A program made the translations under genes and the position numbers. 29,328 nt of DNA, taken from IMG/VR virus record IMGVR_UViG_3300009420_003164, positions 1 through 29,328 of that record, one strand, 5' to 3'. Below, piece after piece: positions 6,630 to 15,800 of this stretch. Under the pieces are notes generated by a model, which saw nothing but the letters and a program-made list of their open reading frames with translations, searched no databases and was not told the DNA's origin. Positions within the stretch are counted from its first letter, which is position 1. Each line of letters starts with the position of its first letter. Origin of the DNA: a virus.

Positions 6630-7781
6630 ATGCCAAGAATAGAAAAGAGTCAAGGTGGTTCTTCTAAAGGATCTATAGTAAGTAATTCAATTCAAACTGC
6701 AGATTCACTTATAAGTGCAATAAAAGATAATAAACCTGATATAGATTTATTTTATGAATTAGAACCAGTAGAAGTTTTAGAAGTACATTTAGATGAAAGT
6801 CTATCTTCATTCCCAAAACTAACAGGTGATAATGATGGTAAACCAGATTATTCTTATATTGGTGGAATTATTGGTAGATTTACCTATTCACAGCACTCTT
6901 TAAATATTGATAAATGTAATAATTTTAGAGCAATGAATCCAAATATAAACAATGTTCCAGCGGTTGGTGAGATTGTGATTGGTGTAAGTTATCAAGGAGA
7001 ATTTTATTATACTACACAATTAAATTTTTTTGGAAATCCAAACTTTAATACTCAACATGATATTAGTAGTGTGGGCACAAAGAATTCAAATGTTAGTAGT
7101 ATAGGTAGAGATGTAGTTAATTCTACTGATGATGGGATAGATGTAGGATATTATTTGCAGAGAGAAAAAGATGCTCGTAAATTATTACCACACGAGGGTG
7201 ATGTTATTGTTGAGGGCAGATTTGGAAACTCTATAAGAATTGGTAGTGATATAAAAAAAGAAAATCTTGATTCACCAAATATTATTTTAAATGTTGGACA
7301 ATCAAAGGATGAATTTCCAGAACCAAAACAACCAGTAGAAGAAAAAATTGATACAGACGGTTCAAGTGTTTACTTAACAACAAATCAAAAATTAGAATTT
7401 ACTCCAGGAATTGAAAGTAAAGTAGTTACAGCTCCATATGAAGGTAAAAATATTCTATTAAGTTCGGATAGGATTATATTTAATACTAAGAACGGTGGAG
7501 ATATTGGAATGTTCAGCCATAACAATATTTCTATAGGAGCGGTTACAGAAGTTGTTATTGAATCACCAGTAACAAAGATTGGTAGTTCAAGTGCAACTGA
7601 ACCAATGGTGTTGGGTGATAAATTAGAATCGGTATTAAATGATATTTTAACTTTAATTGAAACTGGATTGTTAGCACCTACAGGTCCTGTACAAGTTGTT
7701 ACGGGACAACCTATATTACAAAAATTAAAAAGTGCGTTAGGTGTACCATCAATAAAAAGTCCAAAGAATACGGTAGAATAA
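6630..7781 (+). CDS. Baseplate spike protein, gp5-like without lysozyme
   Basis: This 383-aa protein looks like the central tail spike of a contractile-tail phage. Residues 75-125 (GRFTYSQHSL ... VPAVGEIVIGVSY) look like the OB-fold domain of gp5/VgrG-type spikes. EGDVIVEGRFGNSIRIGSD (about 191-209) is a motif I associate with spike proteins of marine T4-like phages. From about 245 to 325 a Gly/Asn-rich beta region (ILLSSDRIIFNTKNGGDIGMF, then VVIESPVTKIGSSS) would form the beta-helical needle. T4 gp5 carries a lysozyme domain between these parts, and none is seen here, so wall digestion must be done by another protein. It sits directly upstream of gp25-like and gp6-like genes in the baseplate operon. 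Confidence 0.65.
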   Translation: MPRIEKSQGGSSKGSIVSNSIQTADSLISAIKDNKPDIDLFYELEPVEVLEVHLDESLSSFPKLTGDNDGKPDYSYIGGIIGRFTYSQHSLNIDKCNNFRAMNPNINNVPAVGEIVIGVSYQGEFYYTTQLNFFGNPNFNTQHDISSVGTKNSNVSSIGRDVVNSTDDGIDVGYYLQREKDARKLLPHEGDVIVEGRFGNSIRIGSDIKKENLDSPNIILNVGQSKDEFPEPKQPVEEKIDTDGSSVYLTTNQKLEFTPGIESKVVTAPYEGKNILLSSDRIIFNTKNGGDIGMFSHNNISIGAVTEVVIESPVTKIGSSSATEPMVLGDKLESVLNDILTLIETGLLAPTGPVQVVTGQPILQKLKSALGVPSIKSPKNTVE

Positions 7782-7782
7782 A

Positions 7783-8292
7783 ATGGCAGAAAAAATAGGT
7801 TGGGAATTATTTAGAGTTGAGTATAAAGCAGCTTTAGAAAACGGTGATGATATAGGAACGGCAATTGCCGATTCATATGATAAAGCAGTTAAAACCGCAG
7901 TACCACCACTTGGTGGAACACAAAAAGGACAAGGAAGTGCAACTGTTCCAGGAATAATAGTTAAATCACCATTAAAGAAAGTAATGGCAGGAATGTTAAA
8001 TATGTGTTTGAAAAACCCATTACCAGTTCCACCATTTTCAGTTGCATTAGATACGGCATTAAAAATATATTGGACAGGAGCCGTTTCAAGTAATATGTGT
8101 GTTGTAGTAGTTCCAGGTGTTACTGGGGCATTTATTGACGCAGAAGGAATGAAAAATAAAAGTGTAGATGATTTTGTTGATCAATTAATAAAAGCATTTG
8201 ATACACATTCAAAACAAGTACAGGGAATAGGAGTTCCATTGGGAACTGTACCAACTGTATTTACAGGCTATAAAGTACCAGCTGGTGCGTAA
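7783..8292 (+). CDS. Conserved-looking virion protein, function unknown
   Basis: This 169-aa protein starts 1 base after the spike gene stop. The N-terminus is helical (WELFRVEYKAALENGDD). A Gly/Pro/Val-rich body follows with segments such as KNPLPVPPFSVALDTALKIY and SNMCVVVVPGVTGAF, and a helix near 125-145 precedes a Gly/Pro-rich end. There is no signal peptide. The hydrophobic valine run is too short and too Pro-flanked to be a clear membrane helix. Position between the spike and the gp25-like gene points to a baseplate hub or spike-associated part. I do not recognise the family. Confidence 0.75.
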   Translation: MAEKIGWELFRVEYKAALENGDDIGTAIADSYDKAVKTAVPPLGGTQKGQGSATVPGIIVKSPLKKVMAGMLNMCLKNPLPVPPFSVALDTALKIYWTGAVSSNMCVVVVPGVTGAFIDAEGMKNKSVDDFVDQLIKAFDTHSKQVQGIGVPLGTVPTVFTGYKVPAGA

Positions 8293-8303
8293 AGGAGTTA
8301 GAC

Positions 8304-8762
8304 ATGACTAAAAAAGACCTTGTAAAAATAATACAAGAAGTAGTACGAATTGAGGTTAAAAAACAGGTGAAACATATATTTATAACAGAGAAGAAATCTA
8401 CTTCTCTCAAATCACTTACACAGCCAGTTCGAAAGAAAAAAGTAGTAAAGAAAAGAGAACCAGTACAATATACTGAGAACCAAACTCTGAACGATATACT
8501 AAATGAAACGGTTGGTTTAAATAGTAAATCACAAGAAATGGATGAGTATCCAACAATGGGCGGTGGTGCATTTGATTCAACAAGAGCATCAGAATTATTA
8601 GGTTATGGTGGAGATAAACAAACACAACGAGAAGTTGGAGCAGTACAAACTATGAAAGAAGCTGGAGTTTCAGCTAATCAAGTTCCAGACCATGTACAAG
8701 ATGCTTTAACAAAGGATTATAGTAAGTTAATGAAACACAATAAGATGAAAAGTAGTAGATAA
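8304..8762 (+). CDS. Hypothetical virion-operon protein, basic N-terminus
   Basis: This 152-aa protein has a strongly basic N-terminal third (KKKVVKKREPV), a low-complexity middle (EYPTMGGGAFDSTRASELLGY) and a helical basic end (SKLMKHNKMKSSR). AAGGAG lies 7 bases before the ATG, and the stop overlaps the next start as TAATG. It looks largely disordered, as expected of a linker or assembly protein. The baseplate operon context suggests a virion-associated role. The family is not recognised. Confidence 0.7.
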   Translation: MTKKDLVKIIQEVVRIEVKKQVKHIFITEKKSTSLKSLTQPVRKKKVVKKREPVQYTENQTLNDILNETVGLNSKSQEMDEYPTMGGGAFDSTRASELLGYGGDKQTQREVGAVQTMKEAGVSANQVPDHVQDALTKDYSKLMKHNKMKSSR

Positions 8763-9211
8763 TGAACACACGAGATATAGACAATCCATCAGTAGCAGCA
8801 TTAAATGCTGATGAAGATTCATTTTTTGGACTAAAGTTTCCTTTAGGATACGGTGCAGGAACTGAGGGATTTTTTCCACGCTCAAGTACTATAAAAGAAC
8901 AGGCATCTTCTAATATTAAGAATTTACTTTTAACTCAAATAGGTGAGAGAGCAGGACAACCAACATTTGGATCAAATTTACCAAGAATAATATTTGAACC
9001 ATTAGAAATAGATGTACTTAAAGAATCTATTACTCAGACAATAGAAGAAGCTTTGGAACGATGGCTACCTTATATTACAGTACATAATGTTGGAACTTAT
9101 CAGGATAAGAATAATCCAAACACAGTAGTAGTTCAGTTAGAATTTACTGTAGATGTAGAAGATCCTGAGGCTCCAGAAACATTAACTTTTACTTTTAATA
9201 CAGGAGGATAG
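8762..9211 (+). CDS. 25: Baseplate wedge protein, gp25-like
   Basis: This 149-aa protein of the GPW/gp25 family is a small conserved baseplate component that in T4 helps start sheath assembly. Family features visible are the N-terminal FPLGYG segment with a following aromatic turn (EGFFPRSSTIKEQ), the core IGERAGQPTFGSNLPRIIFE (about residues 60-79), and the C-terminal beta part (VVVQLEFTVDVEDPEA). Length is close to the T4 protein (132 aa). It is encoded directly before the gp6-like gene, the usual order in contractile-tail systems, and shares a TAATG junction with the gene upstream. Confidence 0.92.
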   Translation: MNTRDIDNPSVAALNADEDSFFGLKFPLGYGAGTEGFFPRSSTIKEQASSNIKNLLLTQIGERAGQPTFGSNLPRIIFEPLEIDVLKESITQTIEEALERWLPYITVHNVGTYQDKNNPNTVVVQLEFTVDVEDPEAPETLTFTFNTGG

Positions 9212-9212
9212 A

Positions 9213-11177
9213 ATGTCTGTAGATTATAATACAAATAAAAAAGTAGTAAAAAAGGAAGTTCAATATTTAGGTAGAGAATTTTCTGATATACGAAGCAATT
9301 TAATGGAATTTGCAAAATCATATTTTCCAAGTGCATATAATGACTTTAATGAATCAAGTCCAGGTATGATGTTTATAGAGATGGCAGCATATGTAGGAGA
9401 TGTATTAGGATTTTATATTGATAATCAATATAGAGAATCTTTATTACATTCAGCAGAAGAAAAAAGAAATATATTTAAAATTGCACAATCATTTGGATAT
9501 GAACCAAAATTATCAAGTCCTGCTACAGCAATATGTGAATTTAGTGTAGAAGTCCCATCACTTAAAGTTGGTGATACATACCAACCAGATTTAGATTACG
9601 CTCCTATATTAAATGCCGATAGTGGATTTTCTTCTACAACTGGAGCAACATTTAGATTAATGGATGATATTAATTTTAAAACATCAAGTTCTTTAGATAA
9701 TATGGAAATACGTATTTCAAAATTTGAAACTACTATACCAACACATTATAAATTAATTAAAAACGGAATTTGTAAATCTGGTACCAAAGTTTCCCAGACA
9801 TTTTCTTTTGGTAGTGCTACTAAGTTTGATAAAATAATTTTAAGTAATAATAAAGTAATTGATATTATTTCAATAACAGATAGTAAAGAAGATAAATGGT
9901 ATGAAGTCCCATTTCTGGCTCAAGATACGATTTTTGCTTCAATGGAAAATTCTGATAACAATAGTCCTGATTTAACATCATATAAAAAGGAATCCCCTTT
10001 CTTATTAAAGTTAATTAAAACTGCTAAAAGATTTACAAAGTATGTCCGTAGTGATGGTAAAACAGAAATAAGATTTGGTTCAGGTATTAGTTCAAATCCC
10101 GATGAAGAATTAATTCCAAATCCAGATAATGTTGGTTCTTCTTTATCAATGGGTGTAAATAAATTAGATGAATCCTTTGACCCAAGTAACTTTTTGAAAA
10201 CAAAAACTTTTGGATTGGCACCAAGTAATACTACCTTAACTGTAACTTATAGTTATGGTGGTTCTATTAAAGATAATGTATTATCTCGAACACTTTCAAA
10301 TACAGATAATATTGTTTGGCAATTTGATTCAACAGGGTTGACAACTTCTGCCGTAGATGATATGAAAAAGAGTTTGAGTGTTGTAAATCCAGAACCAGCA
10401 ACAGGAGGTTCAAGTGGTGAATCTAATGAAACAGTTAGACAAAATGCATTAGCATATTTTAATTCACAAAATAGAGCAGTTACTAAAGAGGATTATATAA
10501 TTAGAGTTTATTCATTACCACAAAAGTATGGTAATATTGCTAAATGTTTTATCGTACAAGATGAACAATTAGAGGCAAATACTAAACTGATTGTTAAGAA
10601 TGGTAAAATTTCTAAAAACACATCTATAAGTACTTTACCTAATCCATTAGCATTAAATTTCTATACTCTGGGATATAATGCAAATCAGAATTTAGTAACA
10701 TTAAACCACGCTGTAAAAAATAATTTAAAAACATATCTATCACAATATAGAATTTTAACAGATGCAATTAATATTAAAGATGCTTATATTGTAAATATTA
10801 GTTGTAGATTCTCAATTCTTACTCAACGAGGGTTTAATAAAAATGAAGTATTGTTAAAGGCAATTAATTCAGTTAAGAACTACTTTGATATTAAGAAATG
10901 GCAAATTGGACAACCAATTATATTAAGTGATATTGCTTATGCAATTTCATTAGTGGATGGTGTGGCAAGTATCGTCCCACCAGAAGATGATAACCCACAA
11001 AAACAAATGGTTGTTCTTGAAAACCAATACGATACAGCAAGTGGTTATAACGGCCATGTATACGATTTACAATCAGCAACCAAAGATGGAATTATATACC
11101 CATCATTAGACCCAAGTATCTTTGAATTAAAATTCCCAAATACTGATATTGAGGGTAGAGTAGTAGGAGATGTATAA
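9213..11177 (+). CDS. 6: Baseplate wedge protein, gp6/gpJ-like
   Basis: This 654-aa protein resembles T4 gp6, which forms the inner ring of the baseplate wedge (660 aa in T4). The N-terminal region has the typical SPGMMFIEMAAYVGDVLGFY and a run ending SLLHSAEEKRNIFKIAQSFG (residues 50-110), as in the gpJ-like family. A middle region has ETVRQNALAYFNSQNRAVTKE (about 408-428), which resembles the gpJ-like core. The C-terminal quarter has QPIILSDIAYAISLVDGVAS, typical of the gp6 arm. GGAGGA stands just before the ATG. It follows gp25-like with 1 base between and shares a TAATG junction with the next gene. Confidence 0.92.
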   Translation: MSVDYNTNKKVVKKEVQYLGREFSDIRSNLMEFAKSYFPSAYNDFNESSPGMMFIEMAAYVGDVLGFYIDNQYRESLLHSAEEKRNIFKIAQSFGYEPKLSSPATAICEFSVEVPSLKVGDTYQPDLDYAPILNADSGFSSTTGATFRLMDDINFKTSSSLDNMEIRISKFETTIPTHYKLIKNGICKSGTKVSQTFSFGSATKFDKIILSNNKVIDIISITDSKEDKWYEVPFLAQDTIFASMENSDNNSPDLTSYKKESPFLLKLIKTAKRFTKYVRSDGKTEIRFGSGISSNPDEELIPNPDNVGSSLSMGVNKLDESFDPSNFLKTKTFGLAPSNTTLTVTYSYGGSIKDNVLSRTLSNTDNIVWQFDSTGLTTSAVDDMKKSLSVVNPEPATGGSSGESNETVRQNALAYFNSQNRAVTKEDYIIRVYSLPQKYGNIAKCFIVQDEQLEANTKLIVKNGKISKNTSISTLPNPLALNFYTLGYNANQNLVTLNHAVKNNLKTYLSQYRILTDAINIKDAYIVNISCRFSILTQRGFNKNEVLLKAINSVKNYFDIKKWQIGQPIILSDIAYAISLVDGVASIVPPEDDNPQKQMVVLENQYDTASGYNGHVYDLQSATKDGIIYPSLDPSIFELKFPNTDIEGRVVGDV

Positions 11178-12355
11178 TGTATTATTTTGAATATCCAGTA
11201 GTAGACACAACAATTTATGAGGGAAATGTAAGTTCTTCTATTAATACAGGAATTGATCAAATATTAGAAGTTAGGAAAGAAGTTAATTCAACGGGAACAA
11301 CGGTTGGGGTATCACGAATACTTATTAAATTTGATTATAGTTACATTACTACACAAGTAAATGCAGGAGTTATTCCAAGTACTGCAAAATATTATTTAAA
11401 TCTATATGATGCAGTTTCAAGTGAATTGGCTGTAGAACAAACATTATATTCATATATTGTAAGTGGAAGTTGGAATGGTGGTACAGGATTTTATAGTAGA
11501 GATCCAGTATTAAGTGATGGGGCGAGTTGGAAGTATCGTGATAGTGATACTGTAAAAACTGAATGGGTGAGTGGAAGTGATACACAAGGTGGAACTTGGT
11601 TTACTTCAAGTATTAGTAGTCAGTATGAAGTTAGTTCTTCACAAAATTTAGTATATGAAACATCAGACATTCGTATGGATGTAAGTGATTTGGTTAAGAA
11701 TCATATTTATTCAAGTTCAATATTTCCGAACAATGGGTTTATTGTAAAGAGACAAAATGTAGCAACATCACAGAGTATGTATTCTATATTTGATCCAACA
11801 ACAGCAACAGGTTCAGATGAAGGTGATGCTAATCATATAGGACATTTAAAATTTTTCTCACGAGAGACAAATACAATTTTTCCACCGAAGTTAGAAGTAG
11901 AGTGGGATGATAGTGTATGGAGTACTGGAAGTTTAAGTGCTTTAGCTTCATCCGATTTAGATAACCTAACTGTTTATTTTAAAAATATTAAATCTGAATA
12001 TAAAGAAAAATCAAAAGTAAAATTCAGATTAGTAGGTAGAGAACTATATCCAACAAGAGGATTTTCTACTACACCCGCAGCGTTAACTGTAAAATCTTTA
12101 CCAAGTGGTAGTCAGGCTCTTGGACAAGGAACTTACTATTCAGTAAAAGATTCATTAACTGATGATGTTATAGTTCCATTTGGAACAGGCTCAATTGTTA
12201 GTTGTGATTCTACTGGAAACTATTTCAATATGTGGATGGATGGGTTACAACCAGAAAGACATTACAAGTTCGAAATTAAAGTAGTAAGTGGTAGTGGAGC
12301 AGATGAATCATCAATGGTGTATGATGATGGATATGAATTTAAAGTGGTGAGGTAA
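11177..12355 (+). CDS. Virion protein with DNRLRE-like beta domain
   Basis: This 392-aa protein begins with TTIYEG ... NTGIDQILEV ... SRILIKFD (residues 11-50). That is the pattern of DNRLRE domains, a jelly-roll-like fold known from cell-surface proteins and some tail proteins. The rest is Ser/Gly-rich beta structure, ending in a fibronectin-like strand set (RHYKFEIKVVSGSG ... YEFKVVR). There is no signal peptide, so it is a cytoplasmically made virion component. It lies between gp6-like and the large Hint-containing protein, where T4 encodes gp7 and gp8. A wedge or peripheral adhesin-like role is inferred from position and fold, not from direct similarity to gp7 or gp8. Confidence 0.65.
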   Translation: MYYFEYPVVDTTIYEGNVSSSINTGIDQILEVRKEVNSTGTTVGVSRILIKFDYSYITTQVNAGVIPSTAKYYLNLYDAVSSELAVEQTLYSYIVSGSWNGGTGFYSRDPVLSDGASWKYRDSDTVKTEWVSGSDTQGGTWFTSSISSQYEVSSSQNLVYETSDIRMDVSDLVKNHIYSSSIFPNNGFIVKRQNVATSQSMYSIFDPTTATGSDEGDANHIGHLKFFSRETNTIFPPKLEVEWDDSVWSTGSLSALASSDLDNLTVYFKNIKSEYKEKSKVKFRLVGRELYPTRGFSTTPAALTVKSLPSGSQALGQGTYYSVKDSLTDDVIVPFGTGSIVSCDSTGNYFNMWMDGLQPERHYKFEIKVVSGSGADESSMVYDDGYEFKVVR

Positions 12356-12356
12356 A

Positions 12357-12860
12357 ATGCCCTATACAATAAAACAAGCTAGAAATACAGATTATTATAA
12401 AGATGTACAAGATGCAGATGAACACAAACTTTTAAAATCTTTAGAAGAGGAAAAGAAAAGAGCTGCCATATCTGGTTCAGCACTTGACGCTACAGACCCG
12501 TTGAGAGATGAAAGTGGTTATTTGCTATCATATGAAGATCCAAAAAATCCAGGTAATTCAATGGAACAACCACACCAATATGTTAGATTACCAGTTGTAC
12601 AAAAATCTTCAAATAAAGAATTGTGGTTAAAGTTCTTTGGTCCTGAAGGAATAGGTGGAAATGAAAAGGGAATTTTTAGAGAATTAGAATCCATGATTCG
12701 AACACCAAAATCAGAACCAGAAGTAACACCACCTGAACTTGAAGGTATGAGAATTGAATTACAATCCAAGATAGATGCTCAAACAGAATTAAATGTAACT
12801 TTAGATGAAACTATAATAGAATTACAAGAAGAACTTGAAAAAGTAGCAACAGGCGGTTAG
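12357..12860 (+). CDS. Virion-operon protein with C-terminal coiled coil
   Basis: This 167-aa protein has an N-terminal charged helix (DEHKLLKSLEEEKKRAA), a middle with Pro/Gly turns (EQPHQYVRLPVVQ, LWLKFFGPEGIGGNEKG) and a C-terminal coiled coil (about residues 125-163, ELEGMRIELQSKID and LDETIIELQEELEK). Coiled-coil ends of this kind commonly trimerise fibres or attach them to the baseplate. It has no cysteine or membrane segment. It is packed 1 base from each neighbour within the baseplate operon. The family is not recognised. A connector between the baseplate and a peripheral protein is a reasonable guess. Confidence 0.7.
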   Translation: MPYTIKQARNTDYYKDVQDADEHKLLKSLEEEKKRAAISGSALDATDPLRDESGYLLSYEDPKNPGNSMEQPHQYVRLPVVQKSSNKELWLKFFGPEGIGGNEKGIFRELESMIRTPKSEPEVTPPELEGMRIELQSKIDAQTELNVTLDETIIELQEELEKVATGG

Positions 12861-12861
12861 T

Positions 12862-15800
12862 ATGTTAGAATATGGATTAAATCAAAAAGATAAAGAACAA
12901 TTAGAGATTCCAGGATTCCTACCATCAGGATTTGGTAGGAGAGGTGAAGATTATATACATCTTTATGTTTATACACCAGGCGAAGAGGAAGATGTATTAG
13001 TTGGTTCTGAAAAGTTTCCAGCAGATATAAATGATGATGGCAGAGTTATGGATTTGGATATTGGTGGACATTTACGAGAAATGGGATTCACAGAGGGAAC
13101 TTATAAAGTTAAGTATTTGTTTTTAAAACGAGTAGCTGGGAAAGAACAAACTGTATTTGTAAATGAGTTAGGTTCGGTTCATGTTGGTAAAGTTCAGACA
13201 AAAGTTATTAATGGAGAAACGAAATATTACTCTACTAAAAAATTCGGTAAGGCTCAATCAAGACAAGAACTAAAAGAAATATTTCCAAAAGAATTAAAAT
13301 ATGTTGTAAAGAAAATATCACCAAATCGAACTGAAATAGAAGTTGATACTCAAAATATTCAAAATAGAATTTATCAAAGAAATTTAAGACAATTAAATTG
13401 GTGGATGACATACACACCTAAAAAAACTTCAACGGCTGGAAAAATACGATGGGATTTAACCGACCCTAATATATTAGTATTAACCCCACATGATAAAGAC
13501 CCAGGTTTTAGTGATGCAATGGTTGGTGGTAAAATAACAATTAAGGGAATGTATAGTATTACTGGACAACAGATTGCTGCCAATTTACCACCAATGCCAG
13601 ATATTAATATGATGACTCAACCAATATTTTCTGCAGAGTCTTTAAGTAATTTAGATTTATTTTCAGATATTACACAAGGTGTGGTACAACCAACGGTAGA
13701 TGAGCAGATTAATGCAAGAGTAGTAGATGAGGAAAGGATTAGTGGAGATGATAAGTTTTCAGGTGTATGTTTTACAGGGAATACAAAAGTAAAATTAAGT
13801 AATGGTAGAGAAGTTCCAATTAAGTATTTACAACGAGGAATGAAAGTCAAAACAGAAATTGGTTATGCAAAAGTATTAAAAGTAATTAAAGATGAACGAC
13901 CATATGGAGATACACTTTCTAAATTTAAGAATTTAACAACTACAGATAACCATCCAATGAAGTATCGTGGTAAATGGTATAAGGCTCACGAGATTGGTAA
14001 GTTATTTAGATCTAACCCACTTAATGTTTATAATTTAATTCTTGATAAACACCATACAATAGTTGCAAACAATGTCGTTTGTGCTACACTTGGTAAGTGG
14101 GAAACAATGAAGAAGTTTGAAATGTGGAGAGAAAAACAAATCACTATGTTGAGAACCGAGTCCTTTGATGAAGAAGATGATAACTTATCTCGCGATAATG
14201 GTACGACAATCAGTACACCTTACTTTAACGAACAAGAATTTATAGTCAATGAACCACCACCAAGTGTAACTCCAGACAAAATTAGAGGGGCAATAATTGA
14301 TAGTACAGTTTCAATTGAAGTGCCAACAATCCCAACACCACCACCTGCAATTGTAATACCAATTGATTATGTTGGGAGAATAACTGAGGTATTGGATAGT
14401 GATAGAATTAGAGTTGATATTTCATATGAACAAGGTGCTACTAATTTAGAGCATAGTGGTGAAGATAATTCACGAAAAATATTTGATGAAAGTTTTGTTA
14501 AGTTCAAAAAAGGACAAGTTGAGAGATTAAATACTTATATGGTTTGTAATGGTACTTATAATTTAATAACAAATTATAAACGAGGAGTTCACGCTGATGA
14601 ACTTGTTCATAAAACCCATTGGAATTCTGCAAGATTTGTAAAGTTATATGATAAATTACCTGATGAAATTGAGGAAATGGATTTAGTTTATTTCGTAGAA
14701 GAAAAAATGGAGCCGTATGAAGATACGATTACTTTAGTTCCATTTGTAGAAGAAGATCCTGAAATATTATTTTTAAGATTACCAGATTTTAATTCAGCTA
14801 ACAATCCAATAAATTTTCGAGGAACAAGCTTTAATAACTATACACAATTAATAGGAACAGATCCAGGTGTACAAGAAGATATTCAAAATAAATTAGTCTC
14901 GCAGAGTTTACTTGATACACAAGTCAATGTTGATTATACAAGAAGAACCGATTATTTAGGAAGTGATGTAACTGATTATGGATTTGCTAATCATATTCAC
15001 TTTGGTAGTGCAGAAAAAAGAATTGATAATTTTAAAAAGAAATTAGAATTAATTGAATTATATGTTTCATCAAGTGATTCATTCTCAAGGGTAACGAGTT
15101 CAGCAGAAACTATCGGTGAGTTTAATGCTAAAAAACGAAGAGTGGTTAATTCATTTGATCCATTTGAACATTATATGTATTTTGAATCATCTTCATATGC
15201 TTCAAGTTCGGTAGGAGAATACTACTCAGCATCTTGGCCAAAAGAAAATTCAACTTCACCATATACATTAGTTCACACGAGTGGTTCAGATGCTACAACT
15301 TGGATTACATCGTGGAAAGATTATGCAAAAGATTTTGATAGAAACAATCGTGATAGGTTAGTAAATAATTTACCACTTCATGTAGCAAGTGATTCTCAAA
15401 ACAATCCATTCTTAGATTTTATGGATATGGCAGGACAACAATTTGATGAGATATATGTTTATCTAAAACATTTCACAGATATGAATGAACGAAGTAATAA
15501 ACTATCAGAGGGTATTTCAAAAGATATTGTCCGTGAAGTTGCAAAAACTATGGGGTGGGAAGTAGTTCAGGGTAATGATTTAATGATTCTTCCAGAATAT
15601 TTGTTAGGTAAACAAGCAGATGGAACTGCTAAATATGAATCACCACAGGAACAAATAACCGAAGAAATATGGAAACGACTTTTATCAAACATGCCATTCT
15701 TTATGAAAACTAAAGGTACTCAAAGAGCAATGAAAGGGTTGTTGAATTGTTATGGTATTCCAAGTTCCATATTGAGAATCCGTGAGTATGGTGGTCCTGA

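Noticed and set aside
12518-12769. 83-aa minus-strand frame
   Set aside because: Shadow of the coiled-coil virion gene, with no ribosome site or independent promoter.
13768-14094. Active splicing intein in the baseplate protein
   Set aside because: The terminal His-Asn and the following Cys/Ser/Thr extein residue are not present, so splicing is not expected. It was kept as a Hint domain only.
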